Assembly: GCF_016908935.1 (NCBI RefSeq)
Contig: NZ_JAFBEV010000005.1
Coordinates: 1-64,000, forward strand
Direction of reading: 5' to 3'
DNA from: Sporolactobacillus spathodeae
GTDB taxonomy: Bacteria > Bacillota > Bacilli > Bacillales > Sporolactobacillaceae
Length of the DNA stretch: 64,000 nt
The notes beneath the pieces are model-generated. The model had not been told where the DNA came from. It worked only from the letters and a program-made list of their open reading frames with translations, and searched no databases. Made by a program: the position numbers and the translations under genes. Numbering within the stretch: the stretch's first letter is position 1; each line of letters opens with the position of its first letter. Shown here in pieces: positions 8,860 through 18,201 of this stretch.

Positions 8860-10332
8860 TTATTTTTCACTAAATTGTTCCGCGTAGCTGTTCAAAAGCT
8901 CATACTTTGAATCCCATACTTTCTGCGATAAGTCGACATAATAGTTATGCGGATTTTCAAAACGAAGAACTTCTTCCCATTGGCGTTCCAGCTGACGTTT
9001 GCCGAAATCGCGTATCTCCAGAACTTTAGGACTTTTATAACATAATCGTCCGTTTTCAAATATTTGACGACGGAGAGGTTCAACTTTATAGCGCTTGAGC
9101 GTTTTCTTCTTCCAGGTGAAAACTGGATCAAAAAGCGTCAGTGGACGGCTTGTATCAATCGTTTCATCAAAATTACAAATTAAATCAGCGATTGCTTTAT
9201 CGGCATCTTGTTCGTATACGCGGTAAATTTTCTTGAATCCCGGATTGGTGATCTTCTCCTGATTCTCGCTGATTTTAATCCGCGGAACAACCTGTCCATC
9301 CTTCTCAACAGCAACCAGTTTATACACGCCGCCGAAAACGGGTTCAGATTTGGCGGTTATCAACCGCTCGCCAACGCCGAAAGCATTGATTTGCGCGCCT
9401 TCTGCCAAAACATCTTTGATAATATGTTCGTCTAAGGCATTTGAAATGACGATTGACGTATTCGGGAAGCCTGCTTCATCCAAAGCTTGACGAACGCGCC
9501 GCGTTAAGTACGTGATATCGCCAGAATCAATACGGATACCTAATGGCTCATGTCCCCGCTCACGTAATTCTTTGAAAACCTTGATTGCGTTAGGAAGGCC
9601 GGATTTGAGCACGTTATATGTATCAATCAATACGAGACAATTATCCGGATAAGCTCTTGCCCAAGCTCTGAATGCTTCCAATTCGCTGTCAAAGAGCTGT
9701 ACCCAACTGTGTGCCATTGTTCCGGAGACTGGGATATCGAACATCATTCCTGCCAATGTGTTTGCAGTTGCCGCACAACCGCCGATGATTGCAGCCCGAG
9801 CGCCGTAAATCGCTCCGTCATAGCCTTGCGCACGTCGCGAACCGAATTCCATCACCGGGCGCTTCCCTGCCACACGGCAGATCCTGCTCGCTTTTGTCGC
9901 AATCAGCGTCTGGTGATTGATTGTGACAAGGATCATCGTCTCCAGAAGTTGTGCCTGGATCGCCGGACCACGCACTGTAACCAGTGGCTCGTTTGGAAAA
10001 ACAGGATAGCCTTCTGGAATAGCCCAAACATCACAGGAAAACGTAAAATCAGATAAATAGTTGAGAAACCTATCTGAGAACGTATTCAAGGAGCGAAGGT
10101 AGTCGATATCATCTGGAGTAAAACCTAGGTTCTCCAAATATTCAATCAGCTGATCAACGCCGGCCATCACGCAGTAACCACCACCGTCTGGCACACGCCT
10201 GAAATACATATCAAAATAGACAATCTGATCCCCAACACCTTCTTCAAGGTAGCTGTTTCCCATTGTGAGTTCATAGAAATCAACGAGCATCGTCAGATCT
10301 CTTTCGTTTCTCACATCAAATCTTGATTCCAT
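8860..10332 (-). CDS. pncB: Nicotinate phosphoribosyltransferase
   Basis: It makes nicotinate mononucleotide from nicotinate and PRPP, the salvage entry to NAD. Visible motifs are DFYELTMGNSYLEEG at the N terminus, EFGSRRAQG near residue 165, GTMAHSWVQ near 205 (the His phosphorylated during ATP-coupled catalysis in this family) and IRIDSGD near 280. At 490 residues it fits the long Gram-positive form. GGAGG precedes the ATG. It is monocistronic with its own terminator. Confidence 0.95.
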   Translation of the reverse strand: MESRFDVRNERDLTMLVDFYELTMGNSYLEEGVGDQIVYFDMYFRRVPDGGGYCVMAGVDQLIEYLENLGFTPDDIDYLRSLNTFSDRFLNYLSDFTFSCDVWAIPEGYPVFPNEPLVTVRGPAIQAQLLETMILVTINHQTLIATKASRICRVAGKRPVMEFGSRRAQGYDGAIYGARAAIIGGCAATANTLAGMMFDIPVSGTMAHSWVQLFDSELEAFRAWARAYPDNCLVLIDTYNVLKSGLPNAIKVFKELRERGHEPLGIRIDSGDITYLTRRVRQALDEAGFPNTSIVISNALDEHIIKDVLAEGAQINAFGVGERLITAKSEPVFGGVYKLVAVEKDGQVVPRIKISENQEKITNPGFKKIYRVYEQDADKAIADLICNFDETIDTSRPLTLFDPVFTWKKKTLKRYKVEPLRRQIFENGRLCYKSPKVLEIRDFGKRQLERQWEEVLRFENPHNYYVDLSQKVWDSKYELLNSYAEQFSEK

Positions 10333-10722
10333 TCACGCTTCCTCCAATTGACAATCGATAACGAGCAATTGATTCAAAAATGAGTATACTCTAGCTTATA
10401 TAACTTGTAAACTTTACATTCCGGCGAACAAATGCCATGCATTTGGATGACTTGAAATGAATAATCCATTGATCGATCGTTCTAATTTATTCCCTCTAAA
10501 TTAACCGCAACAAACCAGATTATGAATACTCTTGGCGTCCTGACACTTATTCTGTTTGAGTTGATTATATCATGCGCCAAACCATGCGTCTCTATCATGT
10601 GCTACTTAAGATTCGCACGATTCTGTAAAAAGTTCCCCTTCCCAAAATCTATCGTTTTTATTTACCATTTCATATATAATATAAGTTCAAGAAACAAATG
10701 CGGTTTGGAGTCGTATGAAGCC
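10333..10722. other. 390-base divergent intergenic region between pncB and ansA
   Basis: I see no gene here. A TATAAT at 10675-10680 could be the -10 box of the asparaginase gene, but the matching -35 (TCGTTT) is poor. A frame open from 10522 into the asparaginase gene has no ribosome site and low-complexity content, so I treat it as untranslated. Confidence 0.5.
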
Positions 10723-11718
10723 ATGAAAAAAATTCTTGTGCTTGCAACAGGCGGAACAATTGCTTCGACTGCACAGGCGAACGGTCTTGCACCTGGATTG
10801 AGCTTAGCGCAACTATCCGGCTACTTTAATCATTTTAATCATAATATGTTGATTGATTTTCGCGTGCTGATGAATAAAGACAGCACCAATATGCAACCAG
10901 AAGACTGGTTGACGATTGCAACGGAAATCAGAAATAACCAATTGAAGTATGACAGTTTTATTATCACCCACGGAACAGATACAATGGGTTTTACAGCAGC
11001 GGGACTCTCATATCTACTTCACGATATTGATAAAACGATTGTCATCACTGGCTCTCAAGTTCCTGTCAGTTTTCATAAAACGGATGCTAAGAAAAATATT
11101 CGTGATGCGCTGACATTCGCTCAGAAAGCAGGTCTTCCTGGCGTCTTCGTTGTTTTCGACGGTGTCGCTATTATAGGGACACGCGCGGTTAAAATGCGAA
11201 CCAAAAGCTATGATGCCTTTAAAAGCATAAATTATCCCTATATAGCAACAATTCATGAGGATACGCTCACGCTTTCCCAACCATTCCAGAGAGAGGTCCC
11301 CTCTTTTTTGAAGACGAGCATGGCAATATGCCCGGATGTGTTTTTGATGCGTATTTTCCCCGGACTCTCGCCGATGTTTTTCGATTTTCTCAAAGGACAT
11401 ACCCGCGGCGTGATTATTGAAAGCTTTGGCAATGGCGGTCTGCCGTTTGAAAAGAGAGATTTGGTGACAAAAATACGTGAATTGACTGCGCACGGTGTGC
11501 CGGTTATTATCACAACCCAATGCCTTGAAGAAGGGCAAAATATGGATATTTACGAGGTCGGTAAACGAGCCGCTGAAGCTGGGGGAATTACTGCCGGAGA
11601 CATGAACACAGAAGCTATAGTTGCCAAACTAATGTGGATTCTAGGACAAACAAACAAGCTCAACGAAATTAAGCGATTGATTCAAACACCTATCGCTCAT
11701 GACCTAACCTATATTTAA
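10723..11718 (+). CDS. ansA: Type I L-asparaginase
   Basis: It hydrolyses asparagine to aspartate and ammonia in the cytoplasm. The first catalytic Thr is in LATGGTIAST at the N terminus and the second active-site group is THGTDTMGFTA near residue 85. Both are intact. No signal peptide is present, which favours the cytoplasmic type. I take the ATG at 10723 (MKKILVLATGG) with GGAG 12 bases upstream, giving 331 residues. The open frame continues upstream to 10522, but that extension is atypical for the family. Confidence 0.92.
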   Translation: MKKILVLATGGTIASTAQANGLAPGLSLAQLSGYFNHFNHNMLIDFRVLMNKDSTNMQPEDWLTIATEIRNNQLKYDSFIITHGTDTMGFTAAGLSYLLHDIDKTIVITGSQVPVSFHKTDAKKNIRDALTFAQKAGLPGVFVVFDGVAIIGTRAVKMRTKSYDAFKSINYPYIATIHEDTLTLSQPFQREVPSFLKTSMAICPDVFLMRIFPGLSPMFFDFLKGHTRGVIIESFGNGGLPFEKRDLVTKIRELTAHGVPVIITTQCLEEGQNMDIYEVGKRAAEAGGITAGDMNTEAIVAKLMWILGQTNKLNEIKRLIQTPIAHDLTYI

Positions 11719-11801
11719 TGTACAAACCATTTCGAGCAGCGACAAAATGGCGCGTTCGCAAACAACCTTTTTACTCAGTATCGAATTTCCCTGGGTATTG
11801 G

Positions 11802-12332
11802 TCAATTGTTACTCAGCTTTTCCCAATACAAAGCAGATCGATTGATGAGCGGCTGCAATACATCTGGCAACTGCCTTATCAAAGTATTAGCCACTTTTTT
11901 GACCTGTCCCTTTTCAAATACATGAAGCGGTTCAGGTAGCTCGTCTTCGTCAAGCAGGTAATGCCTTCCATCCGGCAATGCCAGCAGATCAAGAATCAAA
12001 TCTTGATACGAAATCAGTTGTTCCCCGATTTGCGTGTGTTTGGAGAAATTGATATAGGAGCCGATATATTCCCCGTTTTTTGTCCGCCATTGATAAACAT
12101 TGTATGGGCAATCCGTCCAGAAAAACGCGAATGTAGTGCTTCCAGCAGGTATTGTTAATAATTCCTTCTGGCCAAAATAGAGTGAGCGGTTAGCATCTAT
12201 TCGATAACTGACTGCAGCCTGAACTGTATTCGCTTCAAGTAGCAGACACGGATACTCCTTAATACGCCCATCATAATACACTTTTTTTTCCACGATCGTA
12301 CGGCCAAATGACTGATCCAATCCGCTTGACAT
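11802..12332 (-). CDS. DUF402-family protein (possible nucleoside di/triphosphatase)
   Basis: This protein of about 176 residues has the DUF402/FomD-like pattern: KYYDGRIKEYPC-like N terminus, TDCPYNVYQWRTKNGEYIG near residue 75 and YQDLILDLLALPDGRHYLLDEDE near 110. Relatives in Firmicutes are described as metal-dependent nucleoside phosphatases; the acidic DLILDLL and DEDE groups fit that. AGGAGTT lies 8 bases before the ATG at 12332. It runs in the same direction as the upstream kinase genes, only 23 bases away, so it may be their operon partner. Confidence 0.75.
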   Translation of the reverse strand: MSSGLDQSFGRTIVEKKVYYDGRIKEYPCLLLEANTVQAAVSYRIDANRSLYFGQKELLTIPAGSTTFAFFWTDCPYNVYQWRTKNGEYIGSYINFSKHTQIGEQLISYQDLILDLLALPDGRHYLLDEDELPEPLHVFEKGQVKKVANTLIRQLPDVLQPLINRSALYWEKLSNN

Positions 12333-12355
12333 GGTCACAACTCCTGACGTAAAAA

Positions 12356-14032
12356 TTATCCCTTAATTGTACCAGAAGATGGAAAAATCAGCTGAATCGT
12401 TGTACCAACATTTTCTTTACTGAATAGTTTAACGGTGCCGTGAAAAGTTTCGACAATTCGTTTACTGACACTGAAACCAAGTCCGGTTCCATTCTCTTTT
12501 GTTGTGAAAAACAGGTTACCAATCTTTGAGAGAAATTCTTTTGGAACACCTACACCCTGATCTGTAAATGTCACAGACAACTGTCTACCAGGCAACTGTT
12601 TACAGACAATCGTCAGTATTCCTCCCTTGGGCATCGCCTCGATCGCATTTTTAATATAATTAATAAAAGCTTGTTTCATCTGACTCCGATCACAGTCAAC
12701 AAAGAAGATTTCTGTAGGCGCATCAAAAACAATACGGACATTAGCGATGCGTGCCTGAGGTTCGAGAAAAAGGATTACTTCATTTAGCAAACTAATGAGG
12801 TTTTCTGCTTTTTGTGTGCTGAATTTAGGTTCGGAGAAGGAAAGCAATTCTCGGAGAATTCTCACCACTCGGTCAATTTCTGAATTAATGACCGCAAAAT
12901 AACCGCTATTTGTTTGATCTTCCCGTTCAAGCAGCTGTGCAAAACCCTTAATCGACGTGATTGGCTGAAGAAGCTCACGCGCAATCCCTTCTGCCAAATC
13001 ACCGGCTGTCGAGAGCTGCTCCGTCTTCAGAAAAGCCGCGATCGCGTTGTTTTTCTCTGTTGTATCTCGAAGGATTACTGCTCGACCGTTTATCCGTCGG
13101 TACATATTCATAAGAGGAAAACTGGTCAGTGTGACGTCAACAAGTCGAGCATCCCTTTTTCTCAATCGTTGCGTTTGATAAGCTTGTACCGACTGACCAA
13201 TTAGTGTAAAACTCCGATCCCGACGTATTTCAAATCGTCGTTCTTCCGGTATACATGGCAACTTCGAGTACGGAAGCCCAAGCAATTCGTCCTTCGGCCA
13301 ATGCAGTAAACGGGTATAGGCGTCATTCACCAAAATGACCTTATCTTCTTCATCAAGAATTTTAATGGGATCCACATAATTATTAATTAACGATTCAAGA
13401 TTGCGTCTGGTGAGATTTAGTTTTTTTTCAATGCGCTGATTTGATTTATCAATAATAAAATAGGGTTTCTGTTCAGGTATCCGATATAGATTTGAGCGGA
13501 CAAAATCGTTATCGTTCATAAAAAAATTAAAGATTTTCTTGAGGCGATTCTGATGTAACGCTGTTATACTTTTCCCTGGAAAAGCATAAACCGACCACCC
13601 ATAACTCATCATCAGTCGACTGAAATCCTCTTTCAAGGTTAATTTTGCCAGATTATTAACGCGTTCAGAATCTTCAGTCGCACATGAGATCCATAACCTG
13701 AACTCTGTTTGCTCCGTAAATAGTTCATCTATCAAATGGTAATACAAATTAAGGATTTTACGATCGTTCATTTCCTGAATCAGGTCATCTGATTCGATGA
13801 ATTCAAACTGTTTCAGCTTATCAGCGTCTATTTTACCTTCAATAGCGGCTAACATTGTTTTATAATGCGCTCGTGTATCGAAGAGTACAAACTTGTACTG
13901 TGCATCAAGACTTATCGTGACTGCATCGACTAGCTGATCCAAATAGTTTTTTTCTTCGTCATAAACATAAAGGATTCGCGCATGTATCAGATTGGGATCC
14001 AATTGATTTAATTGGGAAAGTTCTCGTCTCAT
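12356..14032 (-). CDS. MEDS-PAS sensor histidine kinase paralogue lacking the phospho-acceptor His
   Basis: The 558-residue protein has a MEDS-type sensory domain (ILYVYDEEKNYLDQL, about residues 17-165), a PAS domain (about 205-320), a dimerisation segment and a complete ATPase domain: N box NYIKNAIEAM, G1 FTDQGVGVP and G2 TTKENGTGLGF. The H box reads GIARELLQP, so Arg352 (codon CGT at 12977-12979) replaces the usual His. I choose ATG 14032, with GAGG 6 bases upstream; a TTG at 14074 has no ribosome site. It follows a paralogue of exactly the same length. It may phosphorylate that partner in a heterodimer, or be a regulatory pseudokinase. Confidence 0.85.
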   Translation of the reverse strand: MRRELSQLNQLDPNLIHARILYVYDEEKNYLDQLVDAVTISLDAQYKFVLFDTRAHYKTMLAAIEGKIDADKLKQFEFIESDDLIQEMNDRKILNLYYHLIDELFTEQTEFRLWISCATEDSERVNNLAKLTLKEDFSRLMMSYGWSVYAFPGKSITALHQNRLKKIFNFFMNDNDFVRSNLYRIPEQKPYFIIDKSNQRIEKKLNLTRRNLESLINNYVDPIKILDEEDKVILVNDAYTRLLHWPKDELLGLPYSKLPCIPEERRFEIRRDRSFTLIGQSVQAYQTQRLRKRDARLVDVTLTSFPLMNMYRRINGRAVILRDTTEKNNAIAAFLKTEQLSTAGDLAEGIARELLQPITSIKGFAQLLEREDQTNSGYFAVINSEIDRVVRILRELLSFSEPKFSTQKAENLISLLNEVILFLEPQARIANVRIVFDAPTEIFFVDCDRSQMKQAFINYIKNAIEAMPKGGILTIVCKQLPGRQLSVTFTDQGVGVPKEFLSKIGNLFFTTKENGTGLGFSVSKRIVETFHGTVKLFSKENVGTTIQLIFPSSGTIKG

Positions 14033-14070
14033 AATTGACCTCGCTATCCAGGAGCTGGCAGCAAGCAGCT

Positions 14071-15747
14071 TCAATCTTGTGTTACAATGCCTGCCATTTG
14101 CGGCAAATGGATTTCTACAGTTGTACCTCGAGTGACTTTGCTTGAAATAGCGACTGTCCCTTGGTGACTTTTTACAATTTCATTGCTTACCATCATGCCA
14201 AGGCCTGTGCCTTGTTCCTTGGTCGTGAAGAACGGTGTCCCGATATGTTCTAATATATTTTTAGACATGCCTTTCCCCTGATCCGAGAAAACAATAATGG
14301 CTTCGCCTGGTCGACTTTTCACGTGAATGCGCACTTTTCCATCTTTCGGCATAGCTTCAATGGCATTTTTAATAAAGTTAACACAGACCTGCTTGAGTTG
14401 ATTTTTATCGCAAAATATGAAGAGCGGTCTCTTATCGAATGTTGTAATCAAGTCGACTTGGGCTAAACTCGCCTGCGGATGAAGCAAAGTCACCGCGTCC
14501 TCAATGATTTCGATCAAGTTATTCCTGCAAAAGCGAGTGGCTTTAGGTTTGGCAAGCAGAAGTAACTCATTGAGAATGGACTCAATCCGCCTGATCTCTG
14601 CCGCCATTATCGGCAAATAGTCATTATCCTCTTTCTTTTCGAGCCGTGCGAGCTGCAGAAACCCTTTGATGGCGGTTATCGGATTTCGTATCTCATGAGC
14701 GAGACCGGCAGCCATCTCGCCGTAGAGCGAAAGTTTCTCGGCCTGAAAATGCAGGAGTTGTGCCTGTTTTGTTGCGGTAATATCCTGAACGGTCATGACC
14801 CGTCCATTGTATTCACCGTTCTCATCGACAAGCGGATAGCCGGTGATAGAAACATTAATTAAGCGACCAAATTTTGTTTTCCGAATCGATTCATAGGCTG
14901 TAATTTGATTCTGTAATTTAATCCTATCTCGATCACGCCCGACCTCGAACGCACGTTTCGGGTCTATTTCAGGCAATTTATCTGCAGGCAACCCGACAAC
15001 ATCTCTTTCTGTCCAACCAAGCAGATTGGAAAATGCCTGGTTAATAAAGAGCGACTGGTCATTTTTGTCTAATATCATGATCGGGTCGATATTCTGTCCA
15101 ATAAAGGATTCAAGACGCTCGCGTGTGGCTTGTAATTGCAAACGTGTTTTTTTCTCACTTTGCTGAACGGATAACTGTTTAAACGGTGTGAGATTCTTGT
15201 CAATTAGATTTGACAGAACAATTGTGTCATCAGTCATAAAATATTCATGGCATTTTCTCAATACATTTTCTGTCTGTGCTGAAATTTTATTTCCATCAAA
15301 AGCAGCAACAAACATAAATTGGAGCTTCATCAGAAAGGATTTTGAAAAATGCTGAATCCTCTCCGGTACTGACTCCGTCGTATCTGCACGAATCCATAGA
15401 CGCAGCGGATGATACCTGTTCTGATAATCATGAAGACCTACTCCAATTGAACTTAAGAGCGATTCATCCGTCTGCTCGTTCTGAAAATATGAAACAAGAC
15501 AAGCATTGCTTGCAAAATGTACGGTTGTTAGTTGCTGCGGTGTTTTTTTTCGGGAAAGATGCTGCAAGGCAGTGTCAAAGAGGCACGCATCATCGATGAG
15601 TAGAACGTGTTCCTCCTGCTCAATCGCGGATTCGATAAAAGTAAGAACATTTTTTAAATAACAGTCCCTTTTATCATACACATAGATGATTTGCGCAGAT
15701 TCCGCTATAGGGATTCTATCTGTTATCAAAGCGGTTCGCACTGCCAT
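14071..15747 (-). CDS. MEDS-PAS sensor histidine kinase (intact)
   Basis: This is a 558-residue cytoplasmic sensor kinase: MEDS-type domain (IIYVYDKRDCYLKNVL, about 17-170), PAS domain (about 205-320), DHp with H351 in GLAHEIRNPITAIKGF, and an ATPase domain with NFIKNAIEAM, FSDQGKGMS and TTKEQGTGLGM. No membrane segment is evident. No response regulator gene is adjacent, as is usual for orphan kinases feeding the Spo0 phosphorelay in Bacillales; that role is inference. GAGGG lies 6 bases before the ATG. The next gene is a duplicate 38 bases downstream. Confidence 0.88.
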   Translation of the reverse strand: MAVRTALITDRIPIAESAQIIYVYDKRDCYLKNVLTFIESAIEQEEHVLLIDDACLFDTALQHLSRKKTPQQLTTVHFASNACLVSYFQNEQTDESLLSSIGVGLHDYQNRYHPLRLWIRADTTESVPERIQHFSKSFLMKLQFMFVAAFDGNKISAQTENVLRKCHEYFMTDDTIVLSNLIDKNLTPFKQLSVQQSEKKTRLQLQATRERLESFIGQNIDPIMILDKNDQSLFINQAFSNLLGWTERDVVGLPADKLPEIDPKRAFEVGRDRDRIKLQNQITAYESIRKTKFGRLINVSITGYPLVDENGEYNGRVMTVQDITATKQAQLLHFQAEKLSLYGEMAAGLAHEIRNPITAIKGFLQLARLEKKEDNDYLPIMAAEIRRIESILNELLLLAKPKATRFCRNNLIEIIEDAVTLLHPQASLAQVDLITTFDKRPLFIFCDKNQLKQVCVNFIKNAIEAMPKDGKVRIHVKSRPGEAIIVFSDQGKGMSKNILEHIGTPFFTTKEQGTGLGMMVSNEIVKSHQGTVAISSKVTRGTTVEIHLPQMAGIVTQD

Positions 15748-15937
15748 TTTATGCCCTCATTTAAAATAGAATAATTTTCTAATTTTGTATATCTTCATTA
15801 TAGTTGATAAGTTTCTAATTTAGTAGAAAAAAGTCTAGAAAATCTACCATATCTCTATTAAAATTGACAAACTGCGACAATATTCATTGCATTTTGTTTA
15901 CACTTTGTCTTTATTAAGTGAAAGAGATCTGATCGTC

Positions 15938-15985
15938 ACACGCCACAGCTACTCGCTTGCCGCGAACGCATCACGACTCTCCCCG
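15938..15985. repeat. Degraded left-arm copy of the intergenic palindromic element
   Basis: CAGCTACTCGCTTGCCGCGA resembles the left arm CGGCTGCTCGCTTGCCGCGG of the full copies; the rest has diverged or is deleted. Confidence 0.55.
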
Positions 15986-16087
15986 AACAAACAAATAGTT
16001 GACGATCCGTTCGGCATGCTATTTTCACAAGACACCGGCAAACTGCTCAACATATTTCGAAAAAAGTCATATTCTTTACTTATTAGA

Positions 16088-16130
16088 AAGAGGCGGATTC
16101 ATGCCGCTTATCCGCATGAATCCGCCTCTT
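16088..16130 (-). terminator. Strong stem-loop, probable terminator of the L,D-transpeptidase gene
   Basis: AGAGGCGGATTCATGC (16089-16104) and GCATGAATCCGCCTCT (16114-16129) form a perfect 16-base stem with a 9-base loop. The T-tract is short on both strands, so termination efficiency is uncertain. Confidence 0.7.
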
Positions 16131-16231
16131 CTATTTCTTCTATCCAGTAATTCTTCCCACTTCACACAAGGAACCCGCATGTAAATAAACAGGTACCCAC
16201 TTTTTCATCACGGATGTTCAAAACACGACAA

Positions 16232-17614
16232 TTAATAAACAATAACGGGTTCATTCTGTTCCAATAGTTGATAAACATTCACCATGGCACTCGGCGGTGT
16301 ATTGACGCAGCCCCCTGAGCCTTGCGTCAGATAAGCGTTTTTCGCCCAATTATGACGCCACGGCGCGTCATGGAAGCCACAGCCGCTAAGCGTAAACGGC
16401 GCCCAGTATTTGACTTTCACTTTATAATGCGGATTACCGGCTTCACTGCCTTCCAAGACGGACGGCGATTGTTTGTATTCAATATACCAAACACCCTTTG
16501 GCGTATCTTCATGCGTGTCATGGCGACCGGTGACGACTTGAGTGGTCAGAACCATCTTGCCGTTTTTATACAGCCAAATCCGTTGTTCGCTAATCGAGAC
16601 TTCTGCATAGGTACTGCCAATGCCATTATTGCCCCGCACTTTGTAACCGACACCGTATGTGCTGAATCCGACGCCGTATACATTATAGGCTTTGATCGTT
16701 TTCTTTCCATCAACCAGCGCTTTCGCAATCCGATTTGCCTCAGCTGGAACATGCAATGCCCAACCAAACGACTGTCCTTTGACAGAAATGACCGACCCTG
16801 TATGCGTTTTGAACGCGTATTTTTTATTTAAGGTTGACGTTTTCTGATTAATCAATGCCAGCTTTTTCTTAATTTCGCCCGTATCCACTGTAATTTTCAT
16901 CGTTTTTGAAACCGATGCATTTTTAATCAGGTTCGCAGCCTGCATGGAATAACTATTATCCTGCAATTGATAGTCTGTCGTTCGTCGAAGTAGTGCCCGG
17001 AGTTTCTGTTTTTCATTTGAAACCGTGTGGCTGTCCGCCTGAATCGGCTGAAGTCGAATCGCGTCCAAATCGATTTTTTTGTCGTATTGGCGACGATCGT
17101 AGGCTTTCAACATTTTCGTAATATCATATTGTTCGCCGTTCTTACTTTTACTGACTGTAATTTTTCCATTTGATAAAATTGCTTTCGCATCAATCGGCGC
17201 CTTCAGTTTCTTATTCATTTGATGCAGCTTAACCGCCACTTCTTTTTTCAGCACGCGATTGCGATAGTCATCTGCTTTTTCGGGAATCAAAGAATAATTT
17301 GCGGCCTTTGCGGATGGCAACAACGTAAATTGACTCTTCAATACTTTTTTTACAGCGCTCAAATCGTTGTTTGTGAAATTGGATTGCGTGTCCTTCCCCT
17401 TGATAATCCGTCGACCGTTAAGATAGACATCATTTTTCAATGTCATTGACTTGAAGTGCTTTAACGCCTGTTCTGCTGTCAATCCGCCAACCTTCACACC
17501 GTTAATTGTAAAATTCCGATTAAAGTGTGTGGACTGATAATAAATGAATCCGGCTGTCACAGCGAGTAAGACACCCATAAAACTTGTTAGAATAATCCAG
17601 TATAATTTTCGAAT
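16232..17614 (-). CDS. Membrane-anchored L,D-transpeptidase (YkuD family), probable ATT start
   Basis: It would cross-link peptidoglycan by 3-3 bonds or attach peptides. An N-terminal membrane anchor is followed by PG_binding_4-like repeats (INGVKVGGLTAEQAL) and a C-terminal YkuD domain with the catalytic motif GSGGCVNTP and an upstream conserved His near HDAPWRH. The first ATG (17578) lies inside the membrane segment and has no ribosome site. ATT at 17614 has AGAGGTGA 6 bases upstream and restores a basic N terminus (RKLYWIILTS). A stop lies two codons farther up, so no standard start fits. The product would be 460 residues. Confidence 0.85.
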   Translation of the reverse strand: MRKLYWIILTSFMGVLLAVTAGFIYYQSTHFNRNFTINGVKVGGLTAEQALKHFKSMTLKNDVYLNGRRIIKGKDTQSNFTNNDLSAVKKVLKSQFTLLPSAKAANYSLIPEKADDYRNRVLKKEVAVKLHQMNKKLKAPIDAKAILSNGKITVSKSKNGEQYDITKMLKAYDRRQYDKKIDLDAIRLQPIQADSHTVSNEKQKLRALLRRTTDYQLQDNSYSMQAANLIKNASVSKTMKITVDTGEIKKKLALINQKTSTLNKKYAFKTHTGSVISVKGQSFGWALHVPAEANRIAKALVDGKKTIKAYNVYGVGFSTYGVGYKVRGNNGIGSTYAEVSISEQRIWLYKNGKMVLTTQVVTGRHDTHEDTPKGVWYIEYKQSPSVLEGSEAGNPHYKVKVKYWAPFTLSGCGFHDAPWRHNWAKNAYLTQGSGGCVNTPPSAMVNVYQLLEQNEPVIVY

Positions 17615-18201
17615 AACCGCTCACCTCTAGACTTTATAAGCTGACCGAACGCATTAAATAACTGAGTGATAGAATAGCAGGATTTTCAGCTCTTGATATT
17701 ATTAATACCTTAAATGAAATGGAAATGTTTCTCAAGCCATTTTGCTCGGCTCGGCACGACTGAATATTTATATGCGCGCTTCCTCTGCTTATGAGCAGAG
17801 AAAGAACAAAGATGCCCGCGTCACGGATTCAGCCTTTCTACTACCCGCATCAATCACATAATTCATAAGTCTTTAACAATCATACCACTATCGTTTCCCT
17901 TGAAGTTAAAAAATTTAATCTAAATTTAATATTATTTTATAAGCTTTTTGTGCTAGAATTAATGTTTTTTAAATCCACCAATTTCTGACTTTTCTAATTA
18001 AAAGACATTCATCCAAAGCCATTTACTAACAAAGATCAATGCGATTCTATAAAAAAAAGGACTTTTCACGATTTGTCCACGAAAGTCATTTCATTTATAA
18101 AAGACTTATCAGCAATACATTTGCGAAAAAAAGGAGATGACGTGACGAAGAAGTCCATCCGATAAGCTGCTTTATAATAGTGAAAAAACAAGGAGGGAAA
18201 T
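17615..18201. other. 587-base intergenic region upstream of comGC (comGA/comGB position)
   Basis: I see no gene and no trace of comGA or comGB in any frame. Features: a small hairpin CTCTGCT/AGCAGAG near 17786-17803, an AT-rich stretch with TGCTAGAAT near 17950, one AAAA-N5-TTTT box at 18054-18066, and a well-spaced ribosome site AAGGAG before a 7-codon frame (GTG at about 18141, then stop). A TATAAT at 18171-18176 precedes the comGC ribosome site. Confidence 0.5.

Larger units (their letters stand above)
15748..16231. other. 484-base intergenic region upstream of the tandem kinase genes
   Basis: No gene is supported. It holds repeated TTTCTAATTT motifs near 15773 and 15812, an inverted repeat TTTCTA/TAGAAA just upstream of the kinase operon, minus-strand TTTGTCAA and TTGTCGC sequences (15863-15880) that resemble Spo0A boxes, a partial palindromic element (15938-15985) and a strong stem-loop (16088-16130). 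The regulatory readings are weak. Confidence 0.45.

Noticed and set aside
10522-10722. N-terminal extension of the asparaginase
   Set aside because: No ribosome site, and the catalytic Thr motif normally lies within the first 15 residues, as it does from ATG 10723.
18054-18066. ComK box upstream of comGC
   Set aside because: One AAAA-N5-TTTT motif is present, but I found no second AT-box at the required 8, 18 or 31 base spacing.
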